NCBI GenBank assembly: GCA_002721275.1
Contig: PBJZ01000018.1
Coordinates: 73,629-135,657, forward strand
Origin: Flavobacteriaceae bacterium
GTDB taxonomy: Bacteria; Bacteroidota; Bacteroidia; Flavobacteriales; Flavobacteriaceae
DNA: 62,029 nucleotides
Direction: 5' to 3'
Part shown: positions 1-10,503 of the stretch, one piece after another
Layout: each line of letters opens with the position of its first letter
How positions within the stretch are numbered: the first letter of the stretch is position 1
Position numbers and translations under genes: made by a program
The notes under the pieces: model-generated
Database searches by the model: none
What the model was told of the DNA's origin: nothing
What the model saw: only the letters and a program-made list of their open reading frames with translations

Positions 1-1278
1 ATCAAAACTAGCACACGCTGGTGATAAAATGACTGTATCTTTTCTTTTTGCAATATTATGTGCAATTTTTACAGCTTCATCAATTGATTCAGTCTCTACC
101 ATAATATTTACAATACTTTGAAATACATTGATTAACTTTTCATTATTCTTTCCCAAACAAATTATAGCTTTAACTTTTTCTTGCACTAGTGGAATAAGCT
201 CATCATAATCGTTGCCTTTGTCTACGCCTCCTGCAATCCAGACACCTTTTGTATTTATTGATTGTAAAGCAAAAAAAGTGGCATTGACATTTGTTGCTTT
301 TGAATCATTTATATAGTTAACATCGTGAATTTTTAAAACATGTTCCAATCTATGTGGTAGTGAATTGAAACTCTCCAGACTCTTTCTGATTATATTTTTA
401 TCTATATTTAAAATAGATGCTACTGTTGAGGCGGCCATAGCATTTAAAAGATTATGTCTTCCTTTTAATGGAAATGATGAAATTGGGATCATAGTTTTTA
501 AATTTAAGTGTTCAATATTTATTTTATTTTTTGTTATCGAAGTTGATGAGGCTCCATCAATTTCAAAACCATAATTATGTATTTTCGATTTTATAGGTTT
601 TTGACTGACTGCACTAATCAAATTCTTATCGTTTGCATTGATAATTAAAAATTGTGTTTTGTTTTGATTTAAAGCTATATTCAACTTAGAGCTTATATAT
701 TTACTAAAACTATTATCATATCTATCCAAGTGATCTGGTTTTAGATTTGTTATTACAGCTAGATCTGGAGAAAACTTTACTATATCATCCAGTTGAAAAC
801 TACTTACCTCGAGGACAAATACATCAAATGAATAGTCTAATACTTGTTGAGAAAAACTAATACCGACATTACCTGCAAGTCCGACGTTGAGTCCTGCTTT
901 TTTTAAGATATGGTATGTCAATTCTGTAGTTGATGTTTTTCCATTTGTTCCAGTAATTCCTATAATTGTTGCATTTGTGTAGTTGGATGCAAACTCGATC
1001 TCTGAAATTATTGGGATTCCTGAATTTTTCGCTTTGACAACCGATAACGAATTATTTGGTATACCTGGACTTTTGATAATGCAATTTGCACCATCTATAA
1101 AAGTAACCTCAGGCGTATTCTCCTCCCAGACAATATTTGAACTATCAAATTGTCTTTTAATTTTTTCATTTATTAAACCAATATCTGACACAAAAACTTT
1201 GAAGCCCTTATTGACTGCAAGATTAGCTGCGCCCACACCTGAAATACCTGATCCTAAAATAACTATTCTTTTTTTCAA
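1..1278 (-). CDS. murD: UDP-N-acetylmuramoylalanine--D-glutamate ligase, C-terminus runs off the window
   Basis: Not in the ORF track. Minus-strand reading from TTG at 1278 gives MKKRIVILGSGISGVGAANLAVNKG and, near the window edge, VILSPACASFD (MurD signature). Follows the mraY stop in the dcw order. Confidence 0.9.
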   Translation of the reverse strand, partial: MKKRIVILGSGISGVGAANLAVNKGFKVFVSDIGLINEKIKRQFDSSNIVWEENTPEVTFIDGANCIIKSPGIPNNSLSVVKAKNSGIPIISEIEFASNYTNATIIGITGTNGKTSTTELTYHILKKAGLNVGLAGNVGISFSQQVLDYSFDVFVLEVSSFQLDDIVKFSPDLAVITNLKPDHLDRYDNSFSKYISSKLNIALNQNKTQFLIINANDKNLISAVSQKPIKSKIHNYGFEIDGASSTSITKNKINIEHLNLKTMIPISSFPLKGRHNLLNAMAASTVASILNIDKNIIRKSLESFNSLPHRLEHVLKIHDVNYINDSKATNVNATFFALQSINTKGVWIAGGVDKGNDYDELIPLVQEKVKAIICLGKNNEKLINVFQSIVNIMVETESIDEAVKIAHNIAKRKDTVILSPACASFD

Positions 1279-2499
1279 CTACCGAATTTTTAAAGTTACT
1301 ATTGCTAGAATTGCAAGTAAAATCCCAATAATCCAAAATCGAATTACAATTTTACTTTCATTTAATCCCTTCTTTTGATAATGGTGATGAACAGGAGACA
1401 TTAAAAAAATGCGTTTTCCTACTCCATGATTTCTTTTTGTATACTTGAAATAAGCTACTTGAATTAAAACTGACAAAGTTTCAATGAAAAATATTCCACA
1501 CAATAATGGAATTAACAATTCCTTTCGGACAATCAGCGCAATAACTGAAATTAAAGCGCCAATTGTCAAACTCCCAGTATCTCCCATGAAAACTGAAGCC
1601 GGATAAGTATTAAACCATAAAAAGCCTATAAGTGCTCCTAGAAAAGATGCTATAAAAACCGTTATTTCTCCTACATTAGGTATGTAAATAATATTTAAAT
1701 AATCTGCAAAAATAAAATTACCAGATACCCATGCGAAAATTCCTAAAACAAAAACAATTATAGCTGAGCTACCTGCTGCTAAACCATCAAGTCCATCAGT
1801 AAGGTTTGCACCGTTGGAAACAGCAGATACGATAAAAATTACTATTGGTATAAAAATTATCCAGGTAAAATCAACTAAAGACTCATCTATCCACGTAATC
1901 AAATCAGAGTAGTTAAAAGCATTATCTTTTAACAATGGCATATTAGTTACAAATGCTTTTTCTTGAGGTGCAAATGAATTATTCGATTCAATTTCTATAT
2001 TTCTAGAAATTTTAATTTTTTGTCTTACTTGTATTTCGGGGTGAAAATAGAGTGTACATCCTATTATTAATCCTAGAATTATTTGACCAATAATTTTGAA
2101 TTTTCCTTTTAATCCCTTTTTATTTTTTTTAAAGACCTTAATATAATCATCTATACCTCCAATAATTCCCATCCACAGAGCTGTAAATAGCAAAAGAATT
2201 ATGTAAATATTTTCAAGTTTAGCTAAAAAAATCACAGGTATTATTGTTGAAAAAATAATTATTAAACCTCCCATTGTTGGAGTGCCTTTTTTTTCATTTT
2301 CACCAATCAGACCTAAGTTTCTTATTGATTCACCAATTTGATTATTTATTAAATAATTTATTATTCTTTGACCAAAAGTCAATGAGAAACCTAAGGAAAC
2401 TATCATTGCAATTGCTGCTCTAAATGATAAAAACTGAAATAACCCTGCTCCTGGAAATTGATATTTTTGTTGTAAGAACTCAAATAAATAATAAAGCAT
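1279..2499 (-). CDS. mraY: phospho-N-acetylmuramoyl-pentapeptide-transferase
   Basis: [28 protein letters not shown] and HHHYQKKG motifs; dcw context. Confidence 0.97.
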   Translation of the reverse strand: MLYYLFEFLQQKYQFPGAGLFQFLSFRAAIAMIVSLGFSLTFGQRIINYLINNQIGESIRNLGLIGENEKKGTPTMGGLIIIFSTIIPVIFLAKLENIYIILLLFTALWMGIIGGIDDYIKVFKKNKKGLKGKFKIIGQIILGLIIGCTLYFHPEIQVRQKIKISRNIEIESNNSFAPQEKAFVTNMPLLKDNAFNYSDLITWIDESLVDFTWIIFIPIVIFIVSAVSNGANLTDGLDGLAAGSSAIIVFVLGIFAWVSGNFIFADYLNIIYIPNVGEITVFIASFLGALIGFLWFNTYPASVFMGDTGSLTIGALISVIALIVRKELLIPLLCGIFFIETLSVLIQVAYFKYTKRNHGVGKRIFLMSPVHHHYQKKGLNESKIVIRFWIIGILLAILAIVTLKIR

Positions 2500-2503
2500 A
2501 ATA

Positions 2504-3964
2504 TTATGGTTTGTTTATAAAATATTTTTTTGCAATTAAAAAATCGTCAAACGGGATTTTATTATTCAAAATCTCTTGATATTTCTCATGTCCTTTTCCA
2601 GCAATTAGAACTACATCTGATTTTTTAGATATTTCTTTAGACTTCTTTATTGCCATTTCCCTTTTCTCAATACTTATAATTTTATTTTTATATTTCTCTT
2701 CAACTCCCTCTATCATTTGATCAATTATTGACATTGGATTTTCACCTCTTGGATTATCAGAGGTAAAAATCACCTTGTCACTTTTTTCAGATGCTATCTC
2801 CCCAATTTTATTTCTTTTCTCAATATCTCTGTCTCCACCACAACCAATTATTGTAATTAATTTTGAATTTTGAGTTTTTATTTGATTAATATTATAAATA
2901 ACATTCTCTAGAGCATCAGGTGTGTGAGCATAATCAATAATGACAAAACACTCAGAATCTGATTTAAATACTTGAAACCTTCCTGGAACATTTTTTAGTA
3001 GACTAATTTCTCTAAGGATTTCCATTTTTTTCAACCCCAGTAAAACTGATACCCCATACACAGCCAATAAATTTGAGGCATTGAATTGTCCCAATAAACT
3101 TGTCCATACCTCATGATTATCAATACGTAATAACATTCCGTTAAAATTACTTTCAAGAACTTTTAAACTGAACTTAGCATAGTTTTTGATTCCGAAGCTT
3201 GATTTGTTTGAAACTGTATTTTGCAACATAAATGATGCATTTTTATCATCAATATTCACTAATGAAAAGGCATTTTTAGGAAGTAAATCAAAAAATTGTT
3301 TTTTTATATCCCTATAATTTTTAAAACTTTTATGAAAATCCAGATGATCGTGAGTAAGATTTGTAAAGACTCCTCCCGCAAAATTTAAACCATTAATTCT
3401 TCCTTGTGATATTCCATGAGATGAGACCTCCATAAAACAGTACTTGATATTATTTTTTACCATTTGCGATAAAAAATGATTTATACTTAAAATATCTGGT
3501 GTGGTGTTTTTAGATGAAATAATTTCACCAGCATATTTAATATTAATGGTTGATATGAGGCCTGCGTTTTTATTCTGATTATTAAAAATATTGAACAACA
3601 ATGTTGCAACTGTTGTTTTTCCGTTAGTTCCTGTAATTCCAATTAATTTAATTTTTTTTGAGGGATTGTCATAAAAATTTGATGCAATAATTGACGTTGA
3701 CTTTCTGACATCTGAGACTTGAATATAAGTAACAAGCTGATTTTTTTTATCAGGAATTTTACTGCATACGATTACCTTGGCACCAGAATCTATAGATGCA
3801 TCAATAAAATCATGTCCGTTGTGATTTCCACCATCAATTGCAATAAATAAACTATTTTTTTTGACATCTCTTGAATCATTATGAATATATTTCACTTTGA
3901 CAAATAGATTACCAGCTACAGCAACTATTGGTACTTTATATATTAAATCTTTTAACTGTATCAT
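2504..3964 (-). CDS. murE: UDP-N-acetylmuramoyl-tripeptide synthetase
   Basis: [30 protein letters not shown] motifs; dcw context. Confidence 0.96.
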   Translation of the reverse strand: MIQLKDLIYKVPIVAVAGNLFVKVKYIHNDSRDVKKNSLFIAIDGGNHNGHDFIDASIDSGAKVIVCSKIPDKKNQLVTYIQVSDVRKSTSIIASNFYDNPSKKIKLIGITGTNGKTTVATLLFNIFNNQNKNAGLISTINIKYAGEIISSKNTTPDILSINHFLSQMVKNNIKYCFMEVSSHGISQGRINGLNFAGGVFTNLTHDHLDFHKSFKNYRDIKKQFFDLLPKNAFSLVNIDDKNASFMLQNTVSNKSSFGIKNYAKFSLKVLESNFNGMLLRIDNHEVWTSLLGQFNASNLLAVYGVSVLLGLKKMEILREISLLKNVPGRFQVFKSDSECFVIIDYAHTPDALENVIYNINQIKTQNSKLITIIGCGGDRDIEKRNKIGEIASEKSDKVIFTSDNPRGENPMSIIDQMIEGVEEKYKNKIISIEKREMAIKKSKEISKKSDVVLIAGKGHEKYQEILNNKIPFDDFLIAKKYFINKP

Positions 3965-5937
3965 TACACTTCTAAAACTATTTTATTGAATTTATTTAAT
4001 AATGTTCCAGGCAAAATCGATTGAGTTTTTACTTTACCTTTTTTTCCAATTATTATTACCTCTTTACCCAAACTTTCCAAGGTGTGAATTACATCCATTA
4101 ACTCATACCCAATTAAATTTGGTAGCCTATCTGTAATTTTTATATTTTTTATATTCGATTTTTTTAAATTAGAAATTGATACAGCTTCTTCTTTGAAAAT
4201 TCCACTATGAACCCTCCTTGCGATCTCATGAAAAACTGGAGCAGCCACCTTAGCTCCGTAATAACCAATTTTTTTATTTGGCTTATTAATAACAACAATA
4301 CAAGAATATCTTGGTTTATCAGATGGAAAATATCCTACAAAACTTGAATTATATTCTATTGAATCTGTGTTATAATTAATTTGTGTGGTACCCGTCTTTC
4401 CTGAGATATTAATATTTTCATCTTTTATATTATTAGCTGTACCCCATTTTTTTTTAACAACGTTAGACAGCATCTCTTTTACTATTTTTAGGGTCTTTTC
4501 AGAACATATTGAAGGATTTATAATTTTTTTATTAAACTTAATATGCGGTTTAGATCCCATTTTACCGATTTGTTTAATAAAATTTGGCTTAACCATAACT
4601 CCATCATTAGCAACTGCATTATAAAAGGAGAGTATCTGTAATGGAGTTAACGCAACACCATATCCCCAGGCCATCCAAGGGAGACTTAATCCATTCCAAT
4701 CCCTATCTGTTGGGTAAGGAATTTTTGGGTTAGCTTCACCTTTTATAGGAATTCCTAGTGGTTTGTGAATCCCCATGTTATATATTCTATCGACAAATTT
4801 TTTTGGGTTATCTTTATAATTATCATAGATTATGTTTACAATACCTGTATTTGATGATACTTCAAAAACCTTTGAGGCCGTTATTTTCCCATAACCACCT
4901 TTTTTGGAATCTCTGACAGTTTTTCCATAAATTATCCTCTCTCCATTTCCAGTTTGAACAATATCACCAGGATTAATGTAATTATCCTCTAGTGCTGCCA
5001 TCATACTAATTAACTTAAATGTCGATCCAGGTTCTTGAGCAAATCCAACTGCATAATTTAGTTTTTCATAGTAAGCACCCTTATTTGTTCTTCCTAAATT
5101 CACTATTGCCTTGATTGCTCCTGTTTTAACCTCCATTAGGATTACAGTCCCAAACTGAGCCTCGTATTTTTCTAATTGATTAAGAAGTGTATTATGAGCT
5201 AAATCCTGAAAGTTAGTGTTTATAGTAGTGTGAATATCGTATCCCTCAGTAGGTTCCCTCTCATTGGTATTTCGAATTGCTTTCCACTGACCATTAGCAA
5301 TCTTTCTTTTCAGCCTATAGCCCTCTTTCCCTTCTAACAGACTAGCATAGGCACCTTCTAACCCTACTCTGTAATATGTTCCTTTTTTTGTAGGTTTCTC
5401 ATAACCAATAGTTCGTTCAGCAATTTTTCCAAGTGGTCTCTCTCTAAAAATTTTGTTTTTAATAATTAAACCTCCTTTGTTAGGACTAAGATTAAAGATT
5501 GGTAGTTTTTTTAGTATATTCTGTTGATTATAATTAAGATTTTTCCCAATTAATAAATATCTGTTTCCTTCATCTTTGGCTTTTTCAATAAGATTCAAAA
5601 CATCTGAATAATCTTTGGATGTGACCTTGGCTATCCCTTTCGCTATTTCATACTTGTGTTTATTAAATAATTTCTTAGGGACAACTTTTGAATCCCAGTT
5701 TAATTGATACTTAACAATACTGGTGGCTAGAATACTTTGGTCATCAGAATAGATATCACCTCTGATTGGTTTTAAAATAATATTTTTAAGTGTCCTTTCA
5801 TCTCCGATTTTTTTATACTTATCTCCATCAATTGTTTGAATATAAAATATTTTAAATACGGCCGAGAAAGCAAATAATAATAATACAACTGATACAAAAT
5901 ATAGTCTGAAACCTAAATTTTGTGATCGTTTTTTCAT
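3964..5937 (-). CDS. ftsI: Penicillin-binding protein (FtsI-like transpeptidase with C-terminal PASTA domain)
   Basis: EPGSTFKL (SxxK), SSN, SGKTGTTQ motifs, N-terminal TM, PASTA-like C-terminus; dcw context. Confidence 0.95.
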   Translation of the reverse strand: MKKRSQNLGFRLYFVSVVLLLFAFSAVFKIFYIQTIDGDKYKKIGDERTLKNIILKPIRGDIYSDDQSILATSIVKYQLNWDSKVVPKKLFNKHKYEIAKGIAKVTSKDYSDVLNLIEKAKDEGNRYLLIGKNLNYNQQNILKKLPIFNLSPNKGGLIIKNKIFRERPLGKIAERTIGYEKPTKKGTYYRVGLEGAYASLLEGKEGYRLKRKIANGQWKAIRNTNEREPTEGYDIHTTINTNFQDLAHNTLLNQLEKYEAQFGTVILMEVKTGAIKAIVNLGRTNKGAYYEKLNYAVGFAQEPGSTFKLISMMAALEDNYINPGDIVQTGNGERIIYGKTVRDSKKGGYGKITASKVFEVSSNTGIVNIIYDNYKDNPKKFVDRIYNMGIHKPLGIPIKGEANPKIPYPTDRDWNGLSLPWMAWGYGVALTPLQILSFYNAVANDGVMVKPNFIKQIGKMGSKPHIKFNKKIINPSICSEKTLKIVKEMLSNVVKKKWGTANNIKDENINISGKTGTTQINYNTDSIEYNSSFVGYFPSDKPRYSCIVVINKPNKKIGYYGAKVAAPVFHEIARRVHSGIFKEEAVSISNLKKSNIKNIKITDRLPNLIGYELMDVIHTLESLGKEVIIIGKKGKVKTQSILPGTLLNKFNKIVLEV

Positions 5938-6245
5938 TTTTTTACGATTATTTTTGTTGCTTGAATATTTGATCTATTTAGCCCCCTTTTTGATAATTTA
6001 TTAATTACGTTAGACTCCATTTTTATCATCATTAGTTCTGATCTTTGTGATATAAACTCACTTTTTAAAGCTCTAATCTCCTCATTTAAATCAGCAATTC
6101 TGAATATCTTATTATCAGAAGAGTGACCGCTAGATATCATAACCAGTGTTAAAACTGAAATAAATAATATCATTCTCCAATTTTTATATGAGTCATTTTT
6201 AGTTAAAAAATCCATTTTGATTATTGAAATAATTTTATCAATCAT
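5934..6245 (-). CDS. ftsL: FtsL-like cell division protein
   Basis: Small single-TM protein with coiled-coil tail between rsmH and ftsI; ATGA-type overlap with both neighbours. Confidence 0.75.
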   Translation of the reverse strand: MIDKIISIIKMDFLTKNDSYKNWRMILFISVLTLVMISSGHSSDNKIFRIADLNEEIRALKSEFISQRSELMMIKMESNVINKLSKRGLNRSNIQATKIIVKK

Positions 6246-7138
6246 AATTTTTCTGCTATTCTAAGTTTCGCACTTCTTGATCTATTATTTTTAAAAATCT
6301 CATCTGAATCAGGAGTCAAAACTTTCCCGATTTGCTTGAAAGGAACATTTTTATTTCCATAAATATCGCTGTCTATATTTCCATCAAAAGTGCCATCTCT
6401 AATAAATCTTTTTACTAATCTATCTTCAAGGGAATGATATGAAATACATACTAACTTTCCGCCAGGAATTAATACTTCACTTGCTTGTTTTAAAAAAATC
6501 TTAATTGCATCTAATTCTTTATTTACCTCAATTCGTATACCTTGAAAAATTTTTGCTAAAGTTTTATTTATGTATTTTTTAGGTATACATTCTAAAAAAA
6601 TAGATTTAAAATCACTAGTTGATGTTATGGGGGAAATTGACCTCTGAACACCAATAATCGAGGCCAATTGTTTTGCATTTTTTAACTCCCCATAATTTTT
6701 AAATAATTTAATTAGATCATCAACCGGGTATTCATTTATAACATTTTTTGCAGAGAATTCTTTTTTTTGATCCATCCTCATATCCAAAGGACCGTCAAAT
6801 CTTGTGGAAAATCCCCTTTTTCTCGAGTTTATTTGATGTGAAGAAACACCAAAATCTGCTAAAATCCCATCTACTTTATATATTTCGTTTAGTTTCAAAA
6901 ATTTTTTTAAATATTTAAAATTGGAAGAAATAAATAAAAAATTACTATTGTATATATTGTTTGATTTTGTATCATCGTCTTGATCAAAAGCAATAAGCCT
7001 GCCTTTTGATGATAATTTTTTTAATATTTCTCGACTATGATTTCCCCCTCCATAGGTAACATCAACATATGTTCCATTTGACTTTACAGACAATCCATCA
7101 ACAGATTGTTTCAATAGTACAGGTTCATGAAATATCAT
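6242..7138 (-). CDS. rsmH: 16S rRNA (cytosine1402-N4)-methyltransferase
   Basis: HEPVLLKQSVDGL, DVTYGGGNHSREIL, ADFGVSSHQ, SYHSLEDRLVK motifs. Confidence 0.97.
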   Translation of the reverse strand: MIFHEPVLLKQSVDGLSVKSNGTYVDVTYGGGNHSREILKKLSSKGRLIAFDQDDDTKSNNIYNSNFLFISSNFKYLKKFLKLNEIYKVDGILADFGVSSHQINSRKRGFSTRFDGPLDMRMDQKKEFSAKNVINEYPVDDLIKLFKNYGELKNAKQLASIIGVQRSISPITSTSDFKSIFLECIPKKYINKTLAKIFQGIRIEVNKELDAIKIFLKQASEVLIPGGKLVCISYHSLEDRLVKRFIRDGTFDGNIDSDIYGNKNVPFKQIGKVLTPDSDEIFKNNRSRSAKLRIAEKL

Positions 7139-7595
7139 TTATTTCTTTTTTTTCTCCCATTACCTCCTCAGCTAATCCTGGGAAATCGATTAAAGCTGAA
7201 TCTATTACCTTCTCATACTTATTCTTATCCCAAATTTCTAGAATATTTATAGCCGATGAAACAACAACCTCTTTTTTTATGTTTGCATATATCAATAAAT
7301 CTCTTGGTATTAAAAATCTTCCAGATGAATCGAACTCGATAATTTTCACTCCAGCGGTAAACCGTCTAATAAAATCAATATTTTTTTTCTTAAATCGATT
7401 TAATGAATTGATATTATTCATCATCATTGTCCATTCATATATTGGATAGATCTCAAGACATTGATTAAAAACTGCTCTTTTAATGACAAATTCGTGTTTC
7501 ATGAACACTTTCATTTGTTTTTTTAAAGCGACAGGAATCATTATTCGACCTTTTGAATCAGCCTTACATTCGTATGTACCGGTGAAATGTTTCAA
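7125..7595 (-). CDS. mraZ: Transcriptional regulator MraZ (start probably TTG at 7595 rather than the ORF-track GTG at 7649)
   Basis: KHFTGTYECKADSKGRIMIPVALKK and ssGRFLIPRDLL AbrB-like repeats; first gene of dcw cluster. Confidence 0.9.
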   Translation of the reverse strand: MKHFTGTYECKADSKGRIMIPVALKKQMKVFMKHEFVIKRAVFNQCLEIYPIYEWTMMMNNINSLNRFKKKNIDFIRRFTAGVKIIEFDSSGRFLIPRDLLIYANIKKEVVVSSAINILEIWDKNKYEKVIDSALIDFPGLAEEVMGEKKEINDIS

Positions 7596-7736
7596 TTTTT
7601 TTCTTCTATCAATATCAAATATAAATAATATTATCCCACAATTTACCACTTATTACCACTATTTATCAAATTTTTTTAACATTTAATTAAACAATTAATC
7701 AGATAGTTTTAACCATGTTATTGAATTCTAATTGAA

Positions 7737-7744
7737 TATATTTG
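7737..7744 (+). promoter_or_regulatory. Candidate Bacteroidota -7 box (TATATTTG) upstream of the alpha/beta hydrolase
   Basis: Exact TAnnTTTG match 18 nt before ATG 7763; no clear -33 element. Confidence 0.35.
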
Positions 7745-7762
7745 TTAGAATATTTAATTATT

Positions 7763-8530
7763 ATGAAGGATATGAATATAATTGAGGAAGGATCCTTTAA
7801 ATATGTTGAATTTGGAAGCGGTCAACCAATTATCATTCTGCATGGTCTAATGGGCGGATTGAGTAATTTTAATTGTGTTTTTTCTTTCTTTCCTAATAAT
7901 GGGTATAAAATTATTATGCCAGTTCTTCCCCTCTACGATAAACCAATAAAAGAAACCAACGTAAAAGACTTTGCTGAATATTTAAATGGTTTTTTAGAAT
8001 TCAAAAATATAAACTCTACTTTATTAATAGGTAATTCACTTGGTGGACACATTGGGCTTCTTTTTACGAAATTATTTTTAAAAAAAGTAAAAGGGTTGAT
8101 TTTGACTGGAAGTTCCGGTCTTTATGAAAATTCCATGGGAAATGCGTATCCAAAAAGAGGGAATTATGAATATATAAAGAGTAAAACTGAAGAAGTTTTT
8201 TTTAATCCTAAAGTTGCAACCAAGGAACTTGTTGATGAAGTTTTCGAAACAGTCAACGATAGAAATAAACTAATCAAAACTTTAACAATTGCAAAGAGCG
8301 CAATTAGACATAACATGTCAAAGGATCTGCCTGAACTAAAAGTTCCATCACTAATTATATGGGGAAAACAAGACAATGTTACCCCGCCCAAAGTTGCTAA
8401 AGAGTTTAATAGACTTTTACCAGATTCAAAATTAATTTGGATAGATAATTGCGGCCATGCTCCTATGATGGAACATCCAGATGAATTTAATAATTCAATA
8501 CTTGGTTGGTTAAAAGAAAATAATTTGTAG
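7763..8530 (+). CDS. Alpha/beta hydrolase family protein
   Basis: ILHGLMGGLSNF, GNSLGGHIGL, IWGKQDNVTPP, GHAPMMEHP motifs; ATG at 7763 preferred over TTG at 7742. Confidence 0.88.
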   Translation: MKDMNIIEEGSFKYVEFGSGQPIIILHGLMGGLSNFNCVFSFFPNNGYKIIMPVLPLYDKPIKETNVKDFAEYLNGFLEFKNINSTLLIGNSLGGHIGLLFTKLFLKKVKGLILTGSSGLYENSMGNAYPKRGNYEYIKSKTEEVFFNPKVATKELVDEVFETVNDRNKLIKTLTIAKSAIRHNMSKDLPELKVPSLIIWGKQDNVTPPKVAKEFNRLLPDSKLIWIDNCGHAPMMEHPDEFNNSILGWLKENNL

Positions 8531-8534
8531 ATTA

Positions 8535-9128
8535 ATGAAAATTATCAGTGCAGAGTTTGTAATTAGCAACACTGATGTGATGTTGTGTCCAGATAAAAAT
8601 ATACCAGAATATGCTTTTATTGGTAGATCAAATGTAGGGAAATCTTCTTTAATTAATTCATTACTTAATAAAAAATCCCTTGCAAAGACCTCTTCTCAAC
8701 CAGGGAAAACCCAACTAATAAATCATTTCCTGATTAATAAAAACTGGTATTTAGTTGATTTACCAGGTTTCGGTTACGCAAAAGCCTCAAAAAAAAAAAT
8801 TAAATCTTTTCAGCGACTAATTAGTTCGTATTTTGAGCAGAGAAATCAACTTATTTCTGCTTTTGTACTAATTGACATAAGACACGAACCACAAAAAATT
8901 GATTTAAATTTTATGTACTGGTTAGGTAAAAAAAAAATTCCTTTTTCTATTATTTTCACAAAATCCGACAAGATTAAAATAAAGGAAATAAATAACAAAA
9001 TTAATACTTACATTTATAAAATGTCGGAACAATGGAGTATAGTTCCAAAGTATTTTACTTCATCAGCCCACACAAAAAGTGGGATAAAAGAAATTTTAGA
9101 TTATATAAGTCAAATGAATAGTCTTTAA
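8535..9128 (+). CDS. ysxC: YihA/EngB family ribosome biogenesis GTP-binding protein
   Basis: GRSNVGKSSLIN, GKTQLINHF, DLPGFGYAK, TKSDK motifs. Confidence 0.96.
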   Translation: MKIISAEFVISNTDVMLCPDKNIPEYAFIGRSNVGKSSLINSLLNKKSLAKTSSQPGKTQLINHFLINKNWYLVDLPGFGYAKASKKKIKSFQRLISSYFEQRNQLISAFVLIDIRHEPQKIDLNFMYWLGKKKIPFSIIFTKSDKIKIKEINNKINTYIYKMSEQWSIVPKYFTSSAHTKSGIKEILDYISQMNSL

Positions 9129-9469
9129 TTTTTTTTATTTTTTAATTCCATTTTTTCTTCAAAATAATTACAAAAGTCATTGAGTGTTGCTGTCATCTTT
9201 TCATCTTGAGTAGCTTTCTCAAATGATTGAGTCATACTCACTAAAGTTTGATGGAAAAATAACTTCATTTCATCAAGAGGCATTTCCTTTACCCATAAAT
9301 CTATTCTAAGCGACTCCTTTTTATTTCCATCCCAAAAAGTTAAAAACATAGCTTTTGCATCCTGACTTTTAATTCCACCATCGGGTGCAGACCATTTTAT
9401 TTTTTCAGGTATTTTATTTTCGTCCAGACCAACATTTATTGTTATAGGAGCTTCTTTTTTTATTGCCAT
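9125..9469 (-). CDS. gldC: Gliding motility protein GldC
   Basis: LDENKIPEKIKWSAPDGG and KESLRIDLWVKEMPLDEMKLFFHQTL ... ATQDEKM resemble flavobacterial GldC; adjacent to gldB. Confidence 0.92.
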   Translation of the reverse strand: MAIKKEAPITINVGLDENKIPEKIKWSAPDGGIKSQDAKAMFLTFWDGNKKESLRIDLWVKEMPLDEMKLFFHQTLVSMTQSFEKATQDEKMTATLNDFCNYFEEKMELKNKKN

Positions 9470-10440
9470 ATTTTTTTTGGTTTATATTTTGACTTATTAA
9501 ATATTTCCTCATTCGGGGTGCTCATTAACTTGCTGAGACTCATTTCAGGGTTATTATTTACAAAAGACTTTACTATCTGCCATCCAATCCAGCGTCCAAT
9601 TCTTGGTGGGCTGTCATTATCAATTTCAAGATAAAACTTTGAAAATGGAGCTCTCATAAGAAATCTATCATGTAACTTTTCATCATTTACAAATAAAAGC
9701 TCTTTTTCGATAAAATATCGCCACACAAATGCTTCGTTTTCAATAATCCAATCATACTGTTTTTTAGTATATTCATTTATTAACATATCACTATGACTTG
9801 GTAAAATAATATCCTTAAAATATATATTCTTTCCATGATAAATCATTTTTGATATAAAAGTTTTGTTCTTCGAATTTTTATTAAATTTCTGGGAAAACTT
9901 ACCAATTATGTCTGGCAGAATAAATTCATAACTCATTGAACTTCTTATATATTCTGGGATACCCTGGTAAAGCTTGTTCTCACTACCCATGTAGGTATCA
10001 ATTGAAATAAATAATAAAGAATCAGCTAAAATTATTTTGTTTTGGTAATCAACATTGTTTATTACAGTAATAATTCTTGGGGTTTTAATTTCCGGAAACT
10101 CATATTTTAAGTGCTTAAATGTCTTTTCTATATTATCCGAGAGTAAATCTAAATTATTAAATTTTTCGTTTACTGCTGAGCTAAGTAATTTATATATATT
10201 GTCATTCGTTTTTTTTATCCAGAAGTCGTCGTCAAATTGTTTAGGAAATAAAAAAGGATAATTTTTTTTTAAATTATCTAGGTTGGTTTTGGAAACAGAA
10301 TTAAATTTTTGATCAAAACGTTCTATTTTAATCTCTAATTCAATTGAATCAATAATTGATTGTTTTTTATCTTCAAGGATACATTCAGTGAATAAAATTA
10401 AAAAAAAATAACTCAAAATTTTAATACTGTAATTTTGCAT
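9460..10440 (-). CDS. gldB: Gliding motility protein GldB (start probably ATG at 10440)
   Basis: ERFDQKFNSV...LKKNYPFLFP, Y..IPEYIRSSMSYEFILPDI, GRWIGWQIVKSF; adjacent to gldC; N-terminal hydrophobic segment. Confidence 0.88.
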   Translation of the reverse strand: MQNYSIKILSYFFLILFTECILEDKKQSIIDSIELEIKIERFDQKFNSVSKTNLDNLKKNYPFLFPKQFDDDFWIKKTNDNIYKLLSSAVNEKFNNLDLLSDNIEKTFKHLKYEFPEIKTPRIITVINNVDYQNKIILADSLLFISIDTYMGSENKLYQGIPEYIRSSMSYEFILPDIIGKFSQKFNKNSKNKTFISKMIYHGKNIYFKDIILPSHSDMLINEYTKKQYDWIIENEAFVWRYFIEKELLFVNDEKLHDRFLMRAPFSKFYLEIDNDSPPRIGRWIGWQIVKSFVNNNPEMSLSKLMSTPNEEIFNKSKYKPKKIWQ

Positions 10441-10463
10441 GCAAATAATGATTTTGATTTGAT

Positions 10464-10471
10464 TAACTTTG
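10464..10471 (+). promoter_or_regulatory. Candidate -7 box (TAACTTTG) for nadE
   Basis: Exact TAnnTTTG match in the gldB/nadE divergent interval. Confidence 0.4.
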
Positions 10472-10473
10472 AA

Positions 10474-10481
10474 CAAATTTA
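10474..10481 (-). promoter_or_regulatory. Candidate -7 box (TAAATTTG on minus strand) for gldB
   Basis: Exact TAnnTTTG match on the minus strand in the gldB/nadE interval. Confidence 0.4.
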
Positions 10482-10503
10482 CATTCTTATCAGTATAATT
10501 ATT

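Noticed and set aside
365-1378. Plus-strand ORFs 365..574 and 983..1378
   Set aside because: Antisense to murD and mraY; low-complexity hydrophobic translations typical of the reverse strand of AT-rich genes.
4385-4624. Plus-strand ORF inside ftsI
   Set aside because: Fully antisense to a well-supported PBP gene; no recognisable domain.
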